From Sva-07 sp963728195 (GTDB lineage Bacteria > Actinomycetota > Acidimicrobiia > Acidimicrobiales > Ilumatobacteraceae), in contig CAVSIX010000009.1 in the NCBI GenBank assembly GCA_963728195.1, positions 62,001 through 126,000 on the forward strand: DNA of 64,000 nucleotides, in the 5' to 3' direction. This document shows positions 8,536 to 17,628 of the stretch, in pieces. Under the pieces are notes generated by a model that ran no database searches, was not told where the DNA came from, and was given only the letters and a program-made list of their open reading frames with translations. Within the stretch, counting starts at the first letter, position 1; each line of letters starts with the position of its first letter. A program made the translations under genes and the position numbers.

Positions 8536-9113
8536 TGCACGCACTTCCTGCCGCCCCACCTCCCGCACCGCAACGCCAGATGCTGGTCGGGGCCTCGCTG
8601 GCCGTCGTGGCCATGGTGATGCTCACCGGCAGCATGCTCGCCGTCTGGGCGCTGCAGCGCCGCGAAGCGATCGACACGCTCGGCACATGGCTGCCCGACG
8701 GCACCACGATCCCCGAAGTGCCGACCAACGTGATGCTGATCGCCTTCGTCGGGATCTGCGTGTTCGGCCAGTGGGCGGTCTGGAGCGCCAAGCGCAACGA
8801 TCGACCCCACACCGTGCTCGCCCTCGGCTGCACGGCGCTGGTCGCACTGCTCGTCATCAACGCCCAGGCGTTCGTCTACTACCGCATGGAGTTGGCCATC
8901 GCCGACGGCACCTATGCGGTGATGTTCTACGCGATCACCGGGATGTTCATGGTGCTGATGATCATCGGCATCCTGTTCACCGTCGTCGCCGCCTTCCGAT
9001 ACATCGGAGGCCGCTCCGGCGACCAGGAGATCATCGTTTCCCACGCCATCTACTGGTATGCGATGGCGGCGATCTTCGCCGCCATCTGGTTCCTCGTCTA
9101 CGTCACCAAGTGA
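8535..9113 (+). CDS. degenerate cytochrome oxidase subunit III-like membrane protein
   Basis: A 192-residue protein with five predicted membrane helices. The ATG overlaps the previous stop by 1 nt (TGATG). Size, helix pattern and the C-terminal segment HAIYWYAMAAIFAAIWFLVYV resemble CtaE, whose equivalent in this window reads LYWHFVDVVWIVIF. The His and Asp of that motif are Tyr and Ala here, and the helix I/II Glu of CtaE has no counterpart. Position after a CtaD-like gene supports a subunit III relationship. Alone it would be called a hypothetical membrane protein. It probably forms a complex with the neighbouring CtaD-like protein. Confidence 0.68.
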   Translation: MHALPAAPPPAPQRQMLVGASLAVVAMVMLTGSMLAVWALQRREAIDTLGTWLPDGTTIPEVPTNVMLIAFVGICVFGQWAVWSAKRNDRPHTVLALGCTALVALLVINAQAFVYYRMELAIADGTYAVMFYAITGMFMVLMIIGILFTVVAAFRYIGGRSGDQEIIVSHAIYWYAMAAIFAAIWFLVYVTK

Positions 9114-9121
9114 GCGACTGA

Positions 9122-10267
9122 ATGTTCACCACCGGATCAAAATTCCTCATCGGCGGCGCCGTCCTGGCCACGATCTCGGCGATCGCGTACGGCGTCGCCC
9201 AAGACGGCGTCATGGGCACGGTCGGCCTCGCATCGGCAGCGGTCGCGCTCGCGTTCCTGGCCGGTGTCAACATCTACACGCGCGACGCCAACATCTGGGA
9301 CGACGAGATCGCCTCGGTCGAGACCGCCCCGGCGGCGGCCCGCCCACCGGCCGACAGCATCTGGCCGATGGCGTTCGCCGTCGGAGCCGTCGTGCTCACC
9401 GTCGGCCTGGTCACCTACCAGGCGGTGTTCGTCGTCGGCGTGATCCTGTTGCTCGCCGCAGGCGCCGAATGGACCGCCGAGGCCTGGGCGGAGCGGGCGT
9501 CTGCCGACGCCGCCTACAACGCCGAGGTGCGCAGCCGCATCGCCAACCCGCTCGAGTTCCCGCTCGCGGCCGCCATCGGCATCGGCATCGTCGTGTACGC
9601 GTTCAGCCGCATCATGCTGTGGCTGTCGAAGACGAACACGGTGGTCGCGTTCGCCGTGATGGGCGTCATCATCCTCGCCGTCGCGTTCTCCCTGGCCTAC
9701 CGCCCCAGCCTCAAGTCGAAAGCCGCATTCGGCACGATCGCAGTCGGCATCCTGGCACTGGTCGCCGGTGGTGTGGCCGCCGGGCTCGACGGCCAGCGCG
9801 AGATCCACCCGCACGAGACCACCGAGGGTCTCACCGAGGAGGGCGAGGACATCTGCCTGAGTCCCGAGGCGTTCGAGGCCGACGAGAACGCCTCGCAGTC
9901 CGTCGGCGCGACCGCAGCGGTCGCCGCCAAGATCACACTCGGCGACGACGACCAGTTGACCTTCGCCGTCAACGGACCGATCCAGGAAGGGGCCACCGGG
10001 CTCACCCTGCCACGGTCGAACCCGAACAACGTCGTCTTCATCAACGACTCCGACGAAGAGCGCCGCCTGTCGGTCGATCTCACCGTCCCGCCGGCGGACG
10101 CCGCCGAGGACGTGGCGCCGATGCTGCAGTGCACGACCCTGGTCGAGCCCGGCGGTAGCCAGAACCTCACCCTCACCATCGGTGCGCCGAGCTTCGCCGC
10201 TGCCGACGGTTACTTCTTCTTCGTGCCCGGTGTCGAGTCGGCCCGGCTGGAATTGATCGTGCCATGA
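9122..10267 (+). CDS. membrane protein with subunit IV-like N-terminus and beta-sandwich C-terminus
   Basis: A 381-residue protein. The N-terminal 110 residues resemble actinobacterial oxidase subunit IV: a helix, an acidic segment TRDANIWDDEIASVE, then the SIWPMAFAVGAVVL helix. Further helices follow near residues 95-120, 150-170, 175-195 and 200-220. From about residue 225 comes a soluble domain with alternating strands (LTFAVNGP, NNVVFINDSDEERRLSVDL, LEPGGSQNLTLTI pattern) that looks like a cupredoxin-type beta sandwich but lacks the His/Cys/Met set for copper. It overlaps ctaC by 4 bp, linking this cluster to the true oxidase operon. The exact family is unknown; the domain calls are inference. 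Confidence 0.6.
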   Translation: MFTTGSKFLIGGAVLATISAIAYGVAQDGVMGTVGLASAAVALAFLAGVNIYTRDANIWDDEIASVETAPAAARPPADSIWPMAFAVGAVVLTVGLVTYQAVFVVGVILLLAAGAEWTAEAWAERASADAAYNAEVRSRIANPLEFPLAAAIGIGIVVYAFSRIMLWLSKTNTVVAFAVMGVIILAVAFSLAYRPSLKSKAAFGTIAVGILALVAGGVAAGLDGQREIHPHETTEGLTEEGEDICLSPEAFEADENASQSVGATAAVAAKITLGDDDQLTFAVNGPIQEGATGLTLPRSNPNNVVFINDSDEERRLSVDLTVPPADAAEDVAPMLQCTTLVEPGGSQNLTLTIGAPSFAAADGYFFFVPGVESARLELIVP

Positions 10268-11532
10268 GTCTCCCCCCAACGAAAAGGCATCCGTTGAACT
10301 CCGCGAGTACCTTCACCCCCATGATCCCCCGAGCGAAGCGGCGTGTGACCGCTGCCCGAATCGCACTGGTCGCCGGCCTCGGTGCCGTTGCGGCCGGCTG
10401 CGCCCAGGACGCACCGCAGGACACGTTCGATCCGGCCGGACCGAACGCCCAGGACATCCAGAACCTGCAGGTGCCCGTGTTCATCATCGCCGGCGTCGTC
10501 GGCGTGATCGTGATGGTCTTCATTGCGGTGATCATCGTCAAGTTCCGCGACCGCGGCCAGGCGATCCCCGAGCAGACCCACGGCAAGCCCGCCCTCGAGA
10601 TCGCTCTCACGATCCTTCCGGCACTGATCCTGATCGGCGTGGCGATCCCCACGGTCGGCACGATCATGGCCCTCAACGAGACCGACGACACCGAGTGCAT
10701 CGTCAACGTCACCGGCCAGCAGTGGTGGTGGGAGATCGACTACGCCCAACAGGACGGCTGCGGCGGCGTACCCGAACCGATCATCACCTCCGGGCAGATG
10801 GTGATCCCGACGGGAACCCCGGTCCTCGTTCGTGGGACCAGCCGTGACGTGATCCACTCGTGGTGGATCCCGCGCCTCAACGGCAAGCGAGACATGGTCC
10901 CCGGCCGCGTCCAGACGGTTCGTCTGCAGGCCGACGAGCCGGGCATCTACGCCGGCCAGTGCACCGAGTTCTGCGGGCTGTCGCACGCGAACATGCGCAT
11001 GGAGGTCGTGGCGCTCACGCCGGAGGACTTCGAGACGTGGAAGGCCGAGCAGTTGGCTCCGTACGAAGCCCCCGAGGCCGGCACGCTCGCCGCCACCGGT
11101 GAAGCAACGTTCATCGCCCAGTGTTCTCGTTGCCACCAGGTGAACGGGCTCGAGACCGCCGACGGCCAGCCGGTCATCTCCCGGCCCGATCTCCAGGTGT
11201 ACTCGGGTGCTGCGCCGAACCTGTCGCATCTGATGACGCGCAACACGTTCGCCGGTGCATCGTGGGACCTCTTGAACGACGAGTGCCGCAACGACGTGTG
11301 GAATTCGGATCCTGAGTCATTCGGAGCGAAGTATCTCGCCGGGGTGAGTGAGGCCTGTCTGAACTCGGTAGACCTGCGTGAGTGGTTGCGCAACGCTCCG
11401 GCCAAGAAGCCGATGTACGCCGACCCGCAGAAGCTCGAAGAGACCGATGGTCTCGTGCGTGGCATGCCGAACCTGGCCCTCAGCGAGGACCAGATCGACG
11501 AACTGATCGCCTACCTGCTCGAACGCAAGTGA
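10264..11532 (+). CDS. ctaC: cytochrome c oxidase subunit II fused to a cytochrome c domain (caa3 type)
   Basis: A 422-residue lipoprotein: Arg-rich N-terminus, hydrophobic stretch, then lipobox VAAGC. Two membrane helices are at about residues 70-95 and 115-140. The CuA domain has TGQQWWWEIDY, the ligand His in DVIHSWW and the C-x3-C loop GQCTEFCGLSHANM near residue 233. A C-terminal cytochrome c domain follows with one heme site CSRCH near residue 286 and a distal methionine region. Electrons pass from cytochrome c through CuA to CtaD. All copper and heme ligands are present, unlike the cluster just upstream. An alternative ATG lies at 10321. Confidence 0.95.
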   Translation: MSLPPTKRHPLNSASTFTPMIPRAKRRVTAARIALVAGLGAVAAGCAQDAPQDTFDPAGPNAQDIQNLQVPVFIIAGVVGVIVMVFIAVIIVKFRDRGQAIPEQTHGKPALEIALTILPALILIGVAIPTVGTIMALNETDDTECIVNVTGQQWWWEIDYAQQDGCGGVPEPIITSGQMVIPTGTPVLVRGTSRDVIHSWWIPRLNGKRDMVPGRVQTVRLQADEPGIYAGQCTEFCGLSHANMRMEVVALTPEDFETWKAEQLAPYEAPEAGTLAATGEATFIAQCSRCHQVNGLETADGQPVISRPDLQVYSGAAPNLSHLMTRNTFAGASWDLLNDECRNDVWNSDPESFGAKYLAGVSEACLNSVDLREWLRNAPAKKPMYADPQKLEETDGLVRGMPNLALSEDQIDELIAYLLERK

Positions 11533-11549
11533 TGGGAGCCCGATAGAAG

Positions 11550-13556
11550 ATGGCCATCATCGAACGACCGACCGACAGCCCGGCACTCGCCGGTGCCGGT
11601 ACCGGCGTCGTCACCCCGACGTCGTCCTACGGATACTTCCGCCGCCCGGTCCAGTCGACCGGCTGGCGGTCGTGGGCCTTCACGGTCGACCACAAGAAGA
11701 TCGGCATCATGTACGGCGTCGTCGCGATGGCGTTCTTCTTCGTCGGTGGCTTCGAGGCGCTGCTGATCCGCGCCCAGCTCGCCCAGGCCGACGGAACGAT
11801 CCTGTCGGCGGACAAGTACAACCAGATGTTCACGATGCACGCCACCACGATGGTGTTCCTGTTCGTGATGCCCCTCGCCTCGGCGTTCGCCAACTACATG
11901 ATCCCGCTGCAGGTCGGTGCCCGAGACGTGGCATTCCCACGGCTCAACGCGTTGAGCCTGTGGACGTTCGTGTTCGGCGGGCTCTTCATCAACTCGTCGT
12001 GGATCCTGGGCGGCGCCGCCGACGGCGGCTGGTTCATGTACGCCCCGAACAGCTCGGTGCCGTTCTCGCCGACGCACGGTGTCGACTTCTGGACGCTCGG
12101 ACTCTTGATGACCGGTATCGCCTCGCAGGTCGGTGCCATCAACCTGATCGTCACCGCCCTCAACATGCGAGCGCCCGGCATGACGCTGATGCGGATGCCG
12201 ATCTTCACGTGGATGGCTCTCGTCGTGCAGTTCCTCCTGCTCTTCGCCATCCCGGTGATCACCGTGGCGCTGTTCCTGCTGCTGTTCCAACGGAACTTCG
12301 ACGCCACCTTCTTCTCCGTCGCCGACGGCGCCGACCCGTTGCTCTGGCAACACCTGTTCTGGTTGTTCGGCCACCCGGAGGTGTACATCATCGTCCTGCC
12401 GGCCTTCGGCATCGTCTCGGAGGTCCTGCCGACGTTCGCGCGCAAGCCGCTGTTCGGCTACCCGTTCGTCGTCTTCTCGGGTGCCGCCATCGGCCTCGTC
12501 GGCTTCGGCGTGTGGGCGCATCACATGTTCGCCGCCGGCCTCGGGCCGATCTCGGTCGCCGTGTTCTCCGTGGCGACGATGGCGATCGCCGTGCCGACCG
12601 GCGTGAAGATCATCAACTGGACGCTCACCCTGTGGGGCGGCAAGTTGTGGTTCTCGACCGCGATGCTGTTCGCGATCGGCCTGATCGTGCAGTTCACGAT
12701 CGGCGGACTCTCCGGCGTCACCCATGCCGTCGCCCCCTCCGACACCCAGCAGACCGACACCTACTACATCGTCGCCCACTTCCACTACGTGATCTTCGGT
12801 GGTGGCGTGCTCGGACTCTTCGCCGGCATCTACTACTGGTGGCCGAAGGTGTTCGGCAAGATGCTCAGCGAGAAGTGGGGCCGCTGGAACTTCTGGCTCA
12901 TGATCATCGGCATGAACCTCACGTTCGGACCGATGCACATCATCGGCCTGCAGGGCCAGCCCCGCCGTATGTACGTGTGGACCGAGAACCGTGCGGGCGA
13001 AGGATTCTTCAACCTCGGATTCTGGAACCTCGTGTCGTCGATCGGTGCATTCGTGCTCGGCCTCGGTGCGTTGCTGTTCATCGTCAACGTGTGGGTCAGC
13101 CGCAAGAACCCGCCGGCGCCCGCCGACCCGTGGGACGCCCGCAGCCTCGAGTGGATCACCACCAGCCCGCCGAAGGAACACAACTTCGACCGGATCCCGA
13201 CCGTGCACACCCTCGACGAGTTCTTCCACCGCAAGTACGAAGACGTCGGCGAGGACGGCCACCACGACTACAAGCAGGTGCAGACCGGCGAGCAGGTCAT
13301 CGCTCTCGAGGAGTCGCACGCCGAGGCGCACATCCACCTGCCGTCGCCGTCGTACTGGCCGCTGATCCTGGCGTTCGGGATGATGGTCATCGCCTACGGC
13401 GTGATCTACAGCACGTTGCTGCTCGCCGCCGGTGCCGCCATCGCCGTGCTGGCGCTGTTCGGTTGGGCGCTCGAACCGCCGACTGCTGATCCGTCCGACT
13501 TCGATCCGCCGGCGTCCGACGGCGGCCAGCCCAGCAAGGAGCTGGCGCATGTCTGA
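11550..13556 (+). CDS. ctaD: cytochrome c oxidase subunit I
   Basis: The catalytic subunit of the proton-pumping aa3-type oxidase, 668 residues. Ligands are visible: TMHATT (low-spin heme a) near residue 96, HPEVYI (CuB and the cross-linked Tyr) near 275, the HH pair near 323 and HFHYVI (heme a3 and heme a) near 410. The protein is about 100 residues longer than the common form. After the DPWDARSLEW stretch it has a hydrophilic linker and two more helices (SYWPLILAFGMMVIAYGV and the next segment), which look like a fused small subunit. An AAGATGG start follows 17 nt after ctaC. Confidence 0.97.
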   Translation: MAIIERPTDSPALAGAGTGVVTPTSSYGYFRRPVQSTGWRSWAFTVDHKKIGIMYGVVAMAFFFVGGFEALLIRAQLAQADGTILSADKYNQMFTMHATTMVFLFVMPLASAFANYMIPLQVGARDVAFPRLNALSLWTFVFGGLFINSSWILGGAADGGWFMYAPNSSVPFSPTHGVDFWTLGLLMTGIASQVGAINLIVTALNMRAPGMTLMRMPIFTWMALVVQFLLLFAIPVITVALFLLLFQRNFDATFFSVADGADPLLWQHLFWLFGHPEVYIIVLPAFGIVSEVLPTFARKPLFGYPFVVFSGAAIGLVGFGVWAHHMFAAGLGPISVAVFSVATMAIAVPTGVKIINWTLTLWGGKLWFSTAMLFAIGLIVQFTIGGLSGVTHAVAPSDTQQTDTYYIVAHFHYVIFGGGVLGLFAGIYYWWPKVFGKMLSEKWGRWNFWLMIIGMNLTFGPMHIIGLQGQPRRMYVWTENRAGEGFFNLGFWNLVSSIGAFVLGLGALLFIVNVWVSRKNPPAPADPWDARSLEWITTSPPKEHNFDRIPTVHTLDEFFHRKYEDVGEDGHHDYKQVQTGEQVIALEESHAEAHIHLPSPSYWPLILAFGMMVIAYGVIYSTLLLAAGAAIAVLALFGWALEPPTADPSDFDPPASDGGQPSKELAHV

Positions 13557-14208
13557 CACGACGATCGAACCGCCGGCGAGCCCCGAATCAACGGCCGTGC
13601 CCGCCGGCTACGACGATGGCCAGGATCACATCGGCCTCGTCCACCACACCACGACCGGGCTGTCGAACACCAAGCTCGCGATGTGGCTGTTCCTCGGCTC
13701 GGAGTGCCTGCTGTTCGGTGGGCTGATCTCGACGTACATGCTCTACCGCAACCGGCAGGGCGACGCGATCGGCCCCGATCAGTTGTGGGACATCCCGTTC
13801 ACGTCGGCGACCAGCTTCGTGCTGTTGATGTCGTCGCTCACGATGGTGCTGGCGGTCTCGGCGGCCAAGCGCAAGGACGACCGTGGCACCCGCTTGTGGC
13901 TCACCGTCACGGCGCTGCTCGGCGGGCTGTTCCTCGCCGGACAGGTGTACGAGTTCACCGTCTTCTACCGTGAGGGTCTCGGCTACACGACGAGCCTGTT
14001 CTCGTCGAGCTTCTACACGCTCACCGGCTTCCACGGGGTCCACGTCGCCGTCGGCATCATCATGCTGCTGTCGCTGACCGGCATGATCCTCAAGGGCCGC
14101 ATCGCCGGCGACAAGGCCGAGACCGTCGAGATGATCGGCCTGTACTGGCACTTCGTCGACGTCGTCTGGATCGTCATCTTCACACTCGTCTACCTGATCC
14201 CGGCCTGA
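13549..14208 (+). CDS. ctaE: cytochrome c oxidase subunit III
   Basis: A 219-residue membrane protein with the subunit III signature: WLFLGSECLLFGGL in helix I (conserved Glu), FHGVHVAVG and a C-terminal LYWHFVDVVWIVIF. It stabilises subunit I and may guide oxygen entry. The ATG at 13549 overlaps the ctaD end by 8 bp. It has intact conserved residues, which makes it a useful control for the degenerate copy at 8535. Confidence 0.94.
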   Translation: MSDTTIEPPASPESTAVPAGYDDGQDHIGLVHHTTTGLSNTKLAMWLFLGSECLLFGGLISTYMLYRNRQGDAIGPDQLWDIPFTSATSFVLLMSSLTMVLAVSAAKRKDDRGTRLWLTVTALLGGLFLAGQVYEFTVFYREGLGYTTSLFSSSFYTLTGFHGVHVAVGIIMLLSLTGMILKGRIAGDKAETVEMIGLYWHFVDVVWIVIFTLVYLIPA

Positions 14209-14209
14209 C

Positions 14210-14551
14210 ATGACCACACAACACCACGTCTTCCCCGAATCCGCCGAAGAAGCGGCGCACGACCACTCCGAGGTCCACGAGGTCTCCGACAAGCAGTACA
14301 TCGTCATCGCCCTGATCCTCGCGGTGCTGACCGCGCTCGAGGTGGCCGCGACCGAGATCGAGGGGATGGGTACGTTCCTGGTCCCTGCGCTCCTCGTCAT
14401 GATGGCGATCAAGTTCTTCGTCGTCGTGAGCTACTTCATGCACCTGAAGTTCGACAGCCGCCTGTTCGCTGTCATGTTCTACCTCGGCCTGTTCGGCGCA
14501 ATCGTGCTGTATTCGGTGATGCTGACCACGTTCCACTTCTTCATCGACTGA
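14210..14551 (+). CDS. ctaF: cytochrome c oxidase subunit IV family protein
   Basis: A 113-residue protein with a polar, His/Glu-rich N-terminus and three membrane helices (YIVIALILAVLTALEVAA, LLVMMAIKFFVVVSYFMHL, LFGAIVLYSVMLTTFHFF). The MHLKFDSRLF loop between helices II and III is typical of the small COX4_pro type subunit. It starts 1 nt after the ctaE stop and probably stabilises the complex or helps CuB assembly. Confidence 0.88.
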   Translation: MTTQHHVFPESAEEAAHDHSEVHEVSDKQYIVIALILAVLTALEVAATEIEGMGTFLVPALLVMMAIKFFVVVSYFMHLKFDSRLFAVMFYLGLFGAIVLYSVMLTTFHFFID

Positions 14552-14572
14552 CCACCCCGGAGGGGCGCCCCC

Positions 14573-15517
14573 ATGCTCGCCCAAGTCCTCGATCCCTGGC
14601 GTTACCAGTGGCACCCCGAAGTCTGGGTGCTCGTCGGCTTCCTGACCGGCGCCTACATCTACATGGTCCGTGTGATCGGACCGAAGGCCGTCGCGCCCGG
14701 CCAACCGGTGGTCAGCCGGTTCAACATCGGCTGTTTCGTCGGCGCGATGGCGATGCTGTGGATCGCGAGCGACTGGCCGATCCACGACATCGGCGAGGAG
14801 TACCTGTACTCGGCGCACATGCTCCAGCACATGATGCTGAGCTACTTCCTGCCGCCACTGGTGTTGATGGCGACGCCCGAATGGCTGCTGCGCGTGTTGG
14901 TCGGCGACGGCAAGTTGTACCGCGCAGTTGCGTTCATGGCCAGGCCGGTGACCGCTGCGATCGTGTTCAACGTGGTCGTCATCGTCACCCACGTGCCCGG
15001 CGTCGTGACGGCGTCGGTCGAGAACGGTCCGCTGCACTACTCGCTGCACTTCGCCGTCGTGCTGGCCTCGCTGTTGATGTGGATGCCGGTCGTCGGCCCG
15101 TTCCCCGAGTTGCAGATCGGCCCGCTCGGCAAGTGCATCTATCTGTTCCTGCAGTCGCTGGTGCCGACGATCCCGGCCGCCTGGCTGACGTTCGCCGACG
15201 GTGCGGTCTACGAGACCTACGACCAGCCGGTGCGGGTGTGGGGTTTGTCCGTGCAGCACGACCAGCAGCTCGCCGGTGCGATCATGAAGACCGGCGGCGG
15301 CATCTTCCTGTGGTCGATCATCGTCTTCCTGTTCTTCAAGCGCTTCGCGGCGGGCTACAACGCAGCGAACAACGGCAGCTACCGGCGACGGCGAGCGATT
15401 CCCGACGCCGAACTCACCGGCGATCACGAGACCGATTCGGGGCGTCCACTGACGACCGCCGACGTCGAGCGCGTCTTCGCGCAGGTGCCCGCCGCCCCCG
15501 AAGACCGTTCGTCGTAA
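14573..15517 (+). CDS. ctaG: CtaG-type cytochrome c oxidase assembly protein
   Basis: A 314-residue polytopic protein of the caa3 assembly factor CtaG family. Conserved features include WRYQWHPEVWVL at the N-terminus, SDWPIHDIGEEYLYSAHMLQH with its His/Met-rich core, HYSLHFAVVLASLLMWMPV, and DQQLAGAIMKTGGGIFLW near the end. It helps assemble the active oxidase, probably through copper handling. It follows ctaF by 21 nt and closes the oxidase operon. The last 60 residues are hydrophilic and variable. Confidence 0.9.
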   Translation: MLAQVLDPWRYQWHPEVWVLVGFLTGAYIYMVRVIGPKAVAPGQPVVSRFNIGCFVGAMAMLWIASDWPIHDIGEEYLYSAHMLQHMMLSYFLPPLVLMATPEWLLRVLVGDGKLYRAVAFMARPVTAAIVFNVVVIVTHVPGVVTASVENGPLHYSLHFAVVLASLLMWMPVVGPFPELQIGPLGKCIYLFLQSLVPTIPAAWLTFADGAVYETYDQPVRVWGLSVQHDQQLAGAIMKTGGGIFLWSIIVFLFFKRFAAGYNAANNGSYRRRRAIPDAELTGDHETDSGRPLTTADVERVFAQVPAAPEDRSS

Positions 15518-15546
15518 CGGATCCGGACCGGTCGGTCGCCGAGCGG

Positions 15547-15552
15547 TAGCGT
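15547..15552 (+). promoter_or_regulatory. -10 element TAGCGT of a leaderless serS transcript
   Basis: TAGCGT lies 7 nt before the GTG of serS. No Shine-Dalgarno sequence is present, so transcription probably begins at the start codon, as for several other genes in this window. Confidence 0.6.
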
Positions 15553-15559
15553 TCGTCCC

Positions 15560-16903
15560 GTGATCGACCAGCGGCTCCTGCGCACCGACCTCGCCGGCGT
15601 CAAGTCGGCGCTGGCCAGGCGTGGGAGGCCCTCGCTGCTCGACGAGGTCGACGAGGCCGCTCGCCTCGACGCCCGCCTGCTCGACATCACCGGCCGCCGT
15701 GACACGATCCGCGCCCGGGTGAACACGATCTCCAAGGAAGTGGGCCGTCTGCGTCGCGACGGCGATGTCGACGCAGCCGAATCGTTGCAGGCCGAGAGCC
15801 GTCAACTCGGTGACGAGGAGCGCTCGCTTGCCGCCGAGCACGACGATGTGTCGGCCACACTGCGCGAACTGCTGCTCGGCATCCCGAACCTGCCGCATCC
15901 CGACGCTCCCGACGGTGCCGACGAGGCCGACAACCCGGTCGTCACCGGACCCGTCGGCCTGCTCGACGAGGTGCCCGACCACCTCCGTGTCCCCCACTGG
16001 GAGACCGCCACGGCGCTCGGCATCCTCGACAACGAGCGAGCCGTCAAGATCTCCGGAGCGATGTTCACGATGCAGCGCGGCGCCGGCGCGACGCTGGCGC
16101 GTGCGCTGTGCCAGTACGGACTCGACCTCAACGCCGACGTCCACGAGGAGATCCGGCCGCCGTCGTTGGTGAGCACGGCCACCCTCACGGCGACCGGCCA
16201 GCTCCCGAAGTTCGCCGACGACGCCTACGCCATCGAACGCGACGATCTGTGGTGCATCCCCACCGCCGAGGTCCCACTCACGTCGATCTACGCCGACGAG
16301 ACACTCGACGACACGGTGTTGCCGATCCGGGTGATGGCGCACAGCTCGTCGTACCGGCGCGAGGCGGGATCGGCGGGGCGCGACACCCGCGGCATGCTGC
16401 GCGCCCACGAGTTCGACAAGGTCGAGATCCTGGCGTTCGCGACGCCCGAACAGGCGCCGGCACTGCTCACCGACATGGTGGCACGCGCCGAACGGGCGAT
16501 CGCCGGCCTCGGCCTGCCCTACCGAGTCATCGAGATCTGTACGGGTGACATGGGCCAGAGCCATCACCGCAGCTTCGACATCGAGGTGTATGCGCCGGGC
16601 GCCGACGCCTGGCTCGAGGTGTCGTCGATCAGCTGGTTCAGCGACTATCAGGCACGCCGGGGCAACGTGCGCTTCAAGCGCCATGACGCCGACGGCAAAC
16701 CGGTCAAGGGCACCGAATTCGTGCACACGCTCAACGGCTCGGCACTCGCCGTGCCGCGAGTGTGGGCGGCGATCGTCGAGAACTACCGCAACGCCGACGG
16801 CTCGGTCACCGTGCCCGACGCACTGCGCCCCTACATGCGAGGCATCGAACGCATCGAGGCGAGCGAGTCCTCGACGGCGTCGACGGGCCCGAAGGTGACG
16901 TGA
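15560..16903 (+). CDS. serS: Seryl-tRNA synthetase
   Basis: A class II synthetase of 447 residues. The N-terminal coiled-coil arm (about residues 30-105) binds the long variable arm of tRNA-Ser. Motif 2 appears as SSYRREAGSAGRDTRGMLRAHEF and motif 3 near NGSALAVPRVWAAIVENY. GTG start with a leaderless promoter just upstream. It would also charge a selenocysteine tRNA, relevant to selA and selB at 51-54 kb. Length and motifs are normal. Confidence 0.96.
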   Translation: MIDQRLLRTDLAGVKSALARRGRPSLLDEVDEAARLDARLLDITGRRDTIRARVNTISKEVGRLRRDGDVDAAESLQAESRQLGDEERSLAAEHDDVSATLRELLLGIPNLPHPDAPDGADEADNPVVTGPVGLLDEVPDHLRVPHWETATALGILDNERAVKISGAMFTMQRGAGATLARALCQYGLDLNADVHEEIRPPSLVSTATLTATGQLPKFADDAYAIERDDLWCIPTAEVPLTSIYADETLDDTVLPIRVMAHSSSYRREAGSAGRDTRGMLRAHEFDKVEILAFATPEQAPALLTDMVARAERAIAGLGLPYRVIEICTGDMGQSHHRSFDIEVYAPGADAWLEVSSISWFSDYQARRGNVRFKRHDADGKPVKGTEFVHTLNGSALAVPRVWAAIVENYRNADGSVTVPDALRPYMRGIERIEASESSTASTGPKVT

Positions 16904-16907
16904 GGCG

Positions 16908-17600
16908 ATGACCGACTGGGCGGCCCCCGACCGGCGAGCGGACCTGTGGGGTCGGCGCGTCCAGTACGAGACCGAAGGCCTCGATGTCGCCGACGTCGAT
17001 CCCGACCCGGTCGCGCAGTGGCATCGATGGCACGGCGACGCGCTCGAGGGCGGCGTCGCCGAACCCAACGCGATGACACTCGCCACGATCGGCGACGACG
17101 GTGTGCCCGACTCGCGCATCGTGTTGGTGCGCGACGCCGACGAGCGCGGTCTCGTGTTCTACACGAACTACCACGGGGCCAAGAGCCGCCAGCTCGACGT
17201 CTCGCCGGTTGCCTCCGCGGTGTTCTCGTGGCTCGACCTGCACCGCCAGGTCCGCCTGCGCGCCCACGTCGAGCGCGTCTCCGACGCCGAGAGCGACGAG
17301 TACTTCGCCTCGCGCCCGCGCCCGAGCCAGCTCGGGGCGTGGGCGTCGCCGCAGAGCGACGAGATCGCCGGCCGGTCGGTGCTCGAGGAGCTGGTCGTCG
17401 CCTACGACGAGCGCTTCGCCGACGATCCCGTGCCGCGGCCGCCGCACTGGGGCGGCTGGAGGCTCGTCCCGTTCGAATGGGAGTTCTGGCAGGGCCGTCC
17501 GAGCCGTCTCCACGACCGTCTCCGGTACCGGCGAGAGCCCTCCGGCGGCCAGCCGTCGAGCGCCGCATCCCCCTGGACCATCACCCGCCTCGCCCCCTGA
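16908..17600 (+). CDS. pdxH: Pyridoxamine 5'-phosphate oxidase
   Basis: A 230-residue FMN enzyme that makes pyridoxal 5'-phosphate from PNP or PMP. Family features: NAMTLATIGDDGVPDSRIVL, GLVFYTNYHGAKSRQL, the RPRPSQLGAWASPQS stretch that contacts substrate and FMN, and the C-terminal FEWEFWQGRPSRLHDRLRY. It starts 4 nt after serS, so it probably shares the serS transcript. The C-terminus has about 15 extra residues compared with E. coli PdxH. Confidence 0.94.
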   Translation: MTDWAAPDRRADLWGRRVQYETEGLDVADVDPDPVAQWHRWHGDALEGGVAEPNAMTLATIGDDGVPDSRIVLVRDADERGLVFYTNYHGAKSRQLDVSPVASAVFSWLDLHRQVRLRAHVERVSDAESDEYFASRPRPSQLGAWASPQSDEIAGRSVLEELVVAYDERFADDPVPRPPHWGGWRLVPFEWEFWQGRPSRLHDRLRYRREPSGGQPSSAASPWTITRLAP

Positions 17601-17628
17601 CCTCCGACCGGCCGCCGCCGGCCCCGAG

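Noticed and set aside
8535..9113. calling this gene a functional ctaE
   Set aside because: Conserved subunit III residues seen in the true ctaE at 13549 are replaced, so only a relationship by fold and position is claimed.
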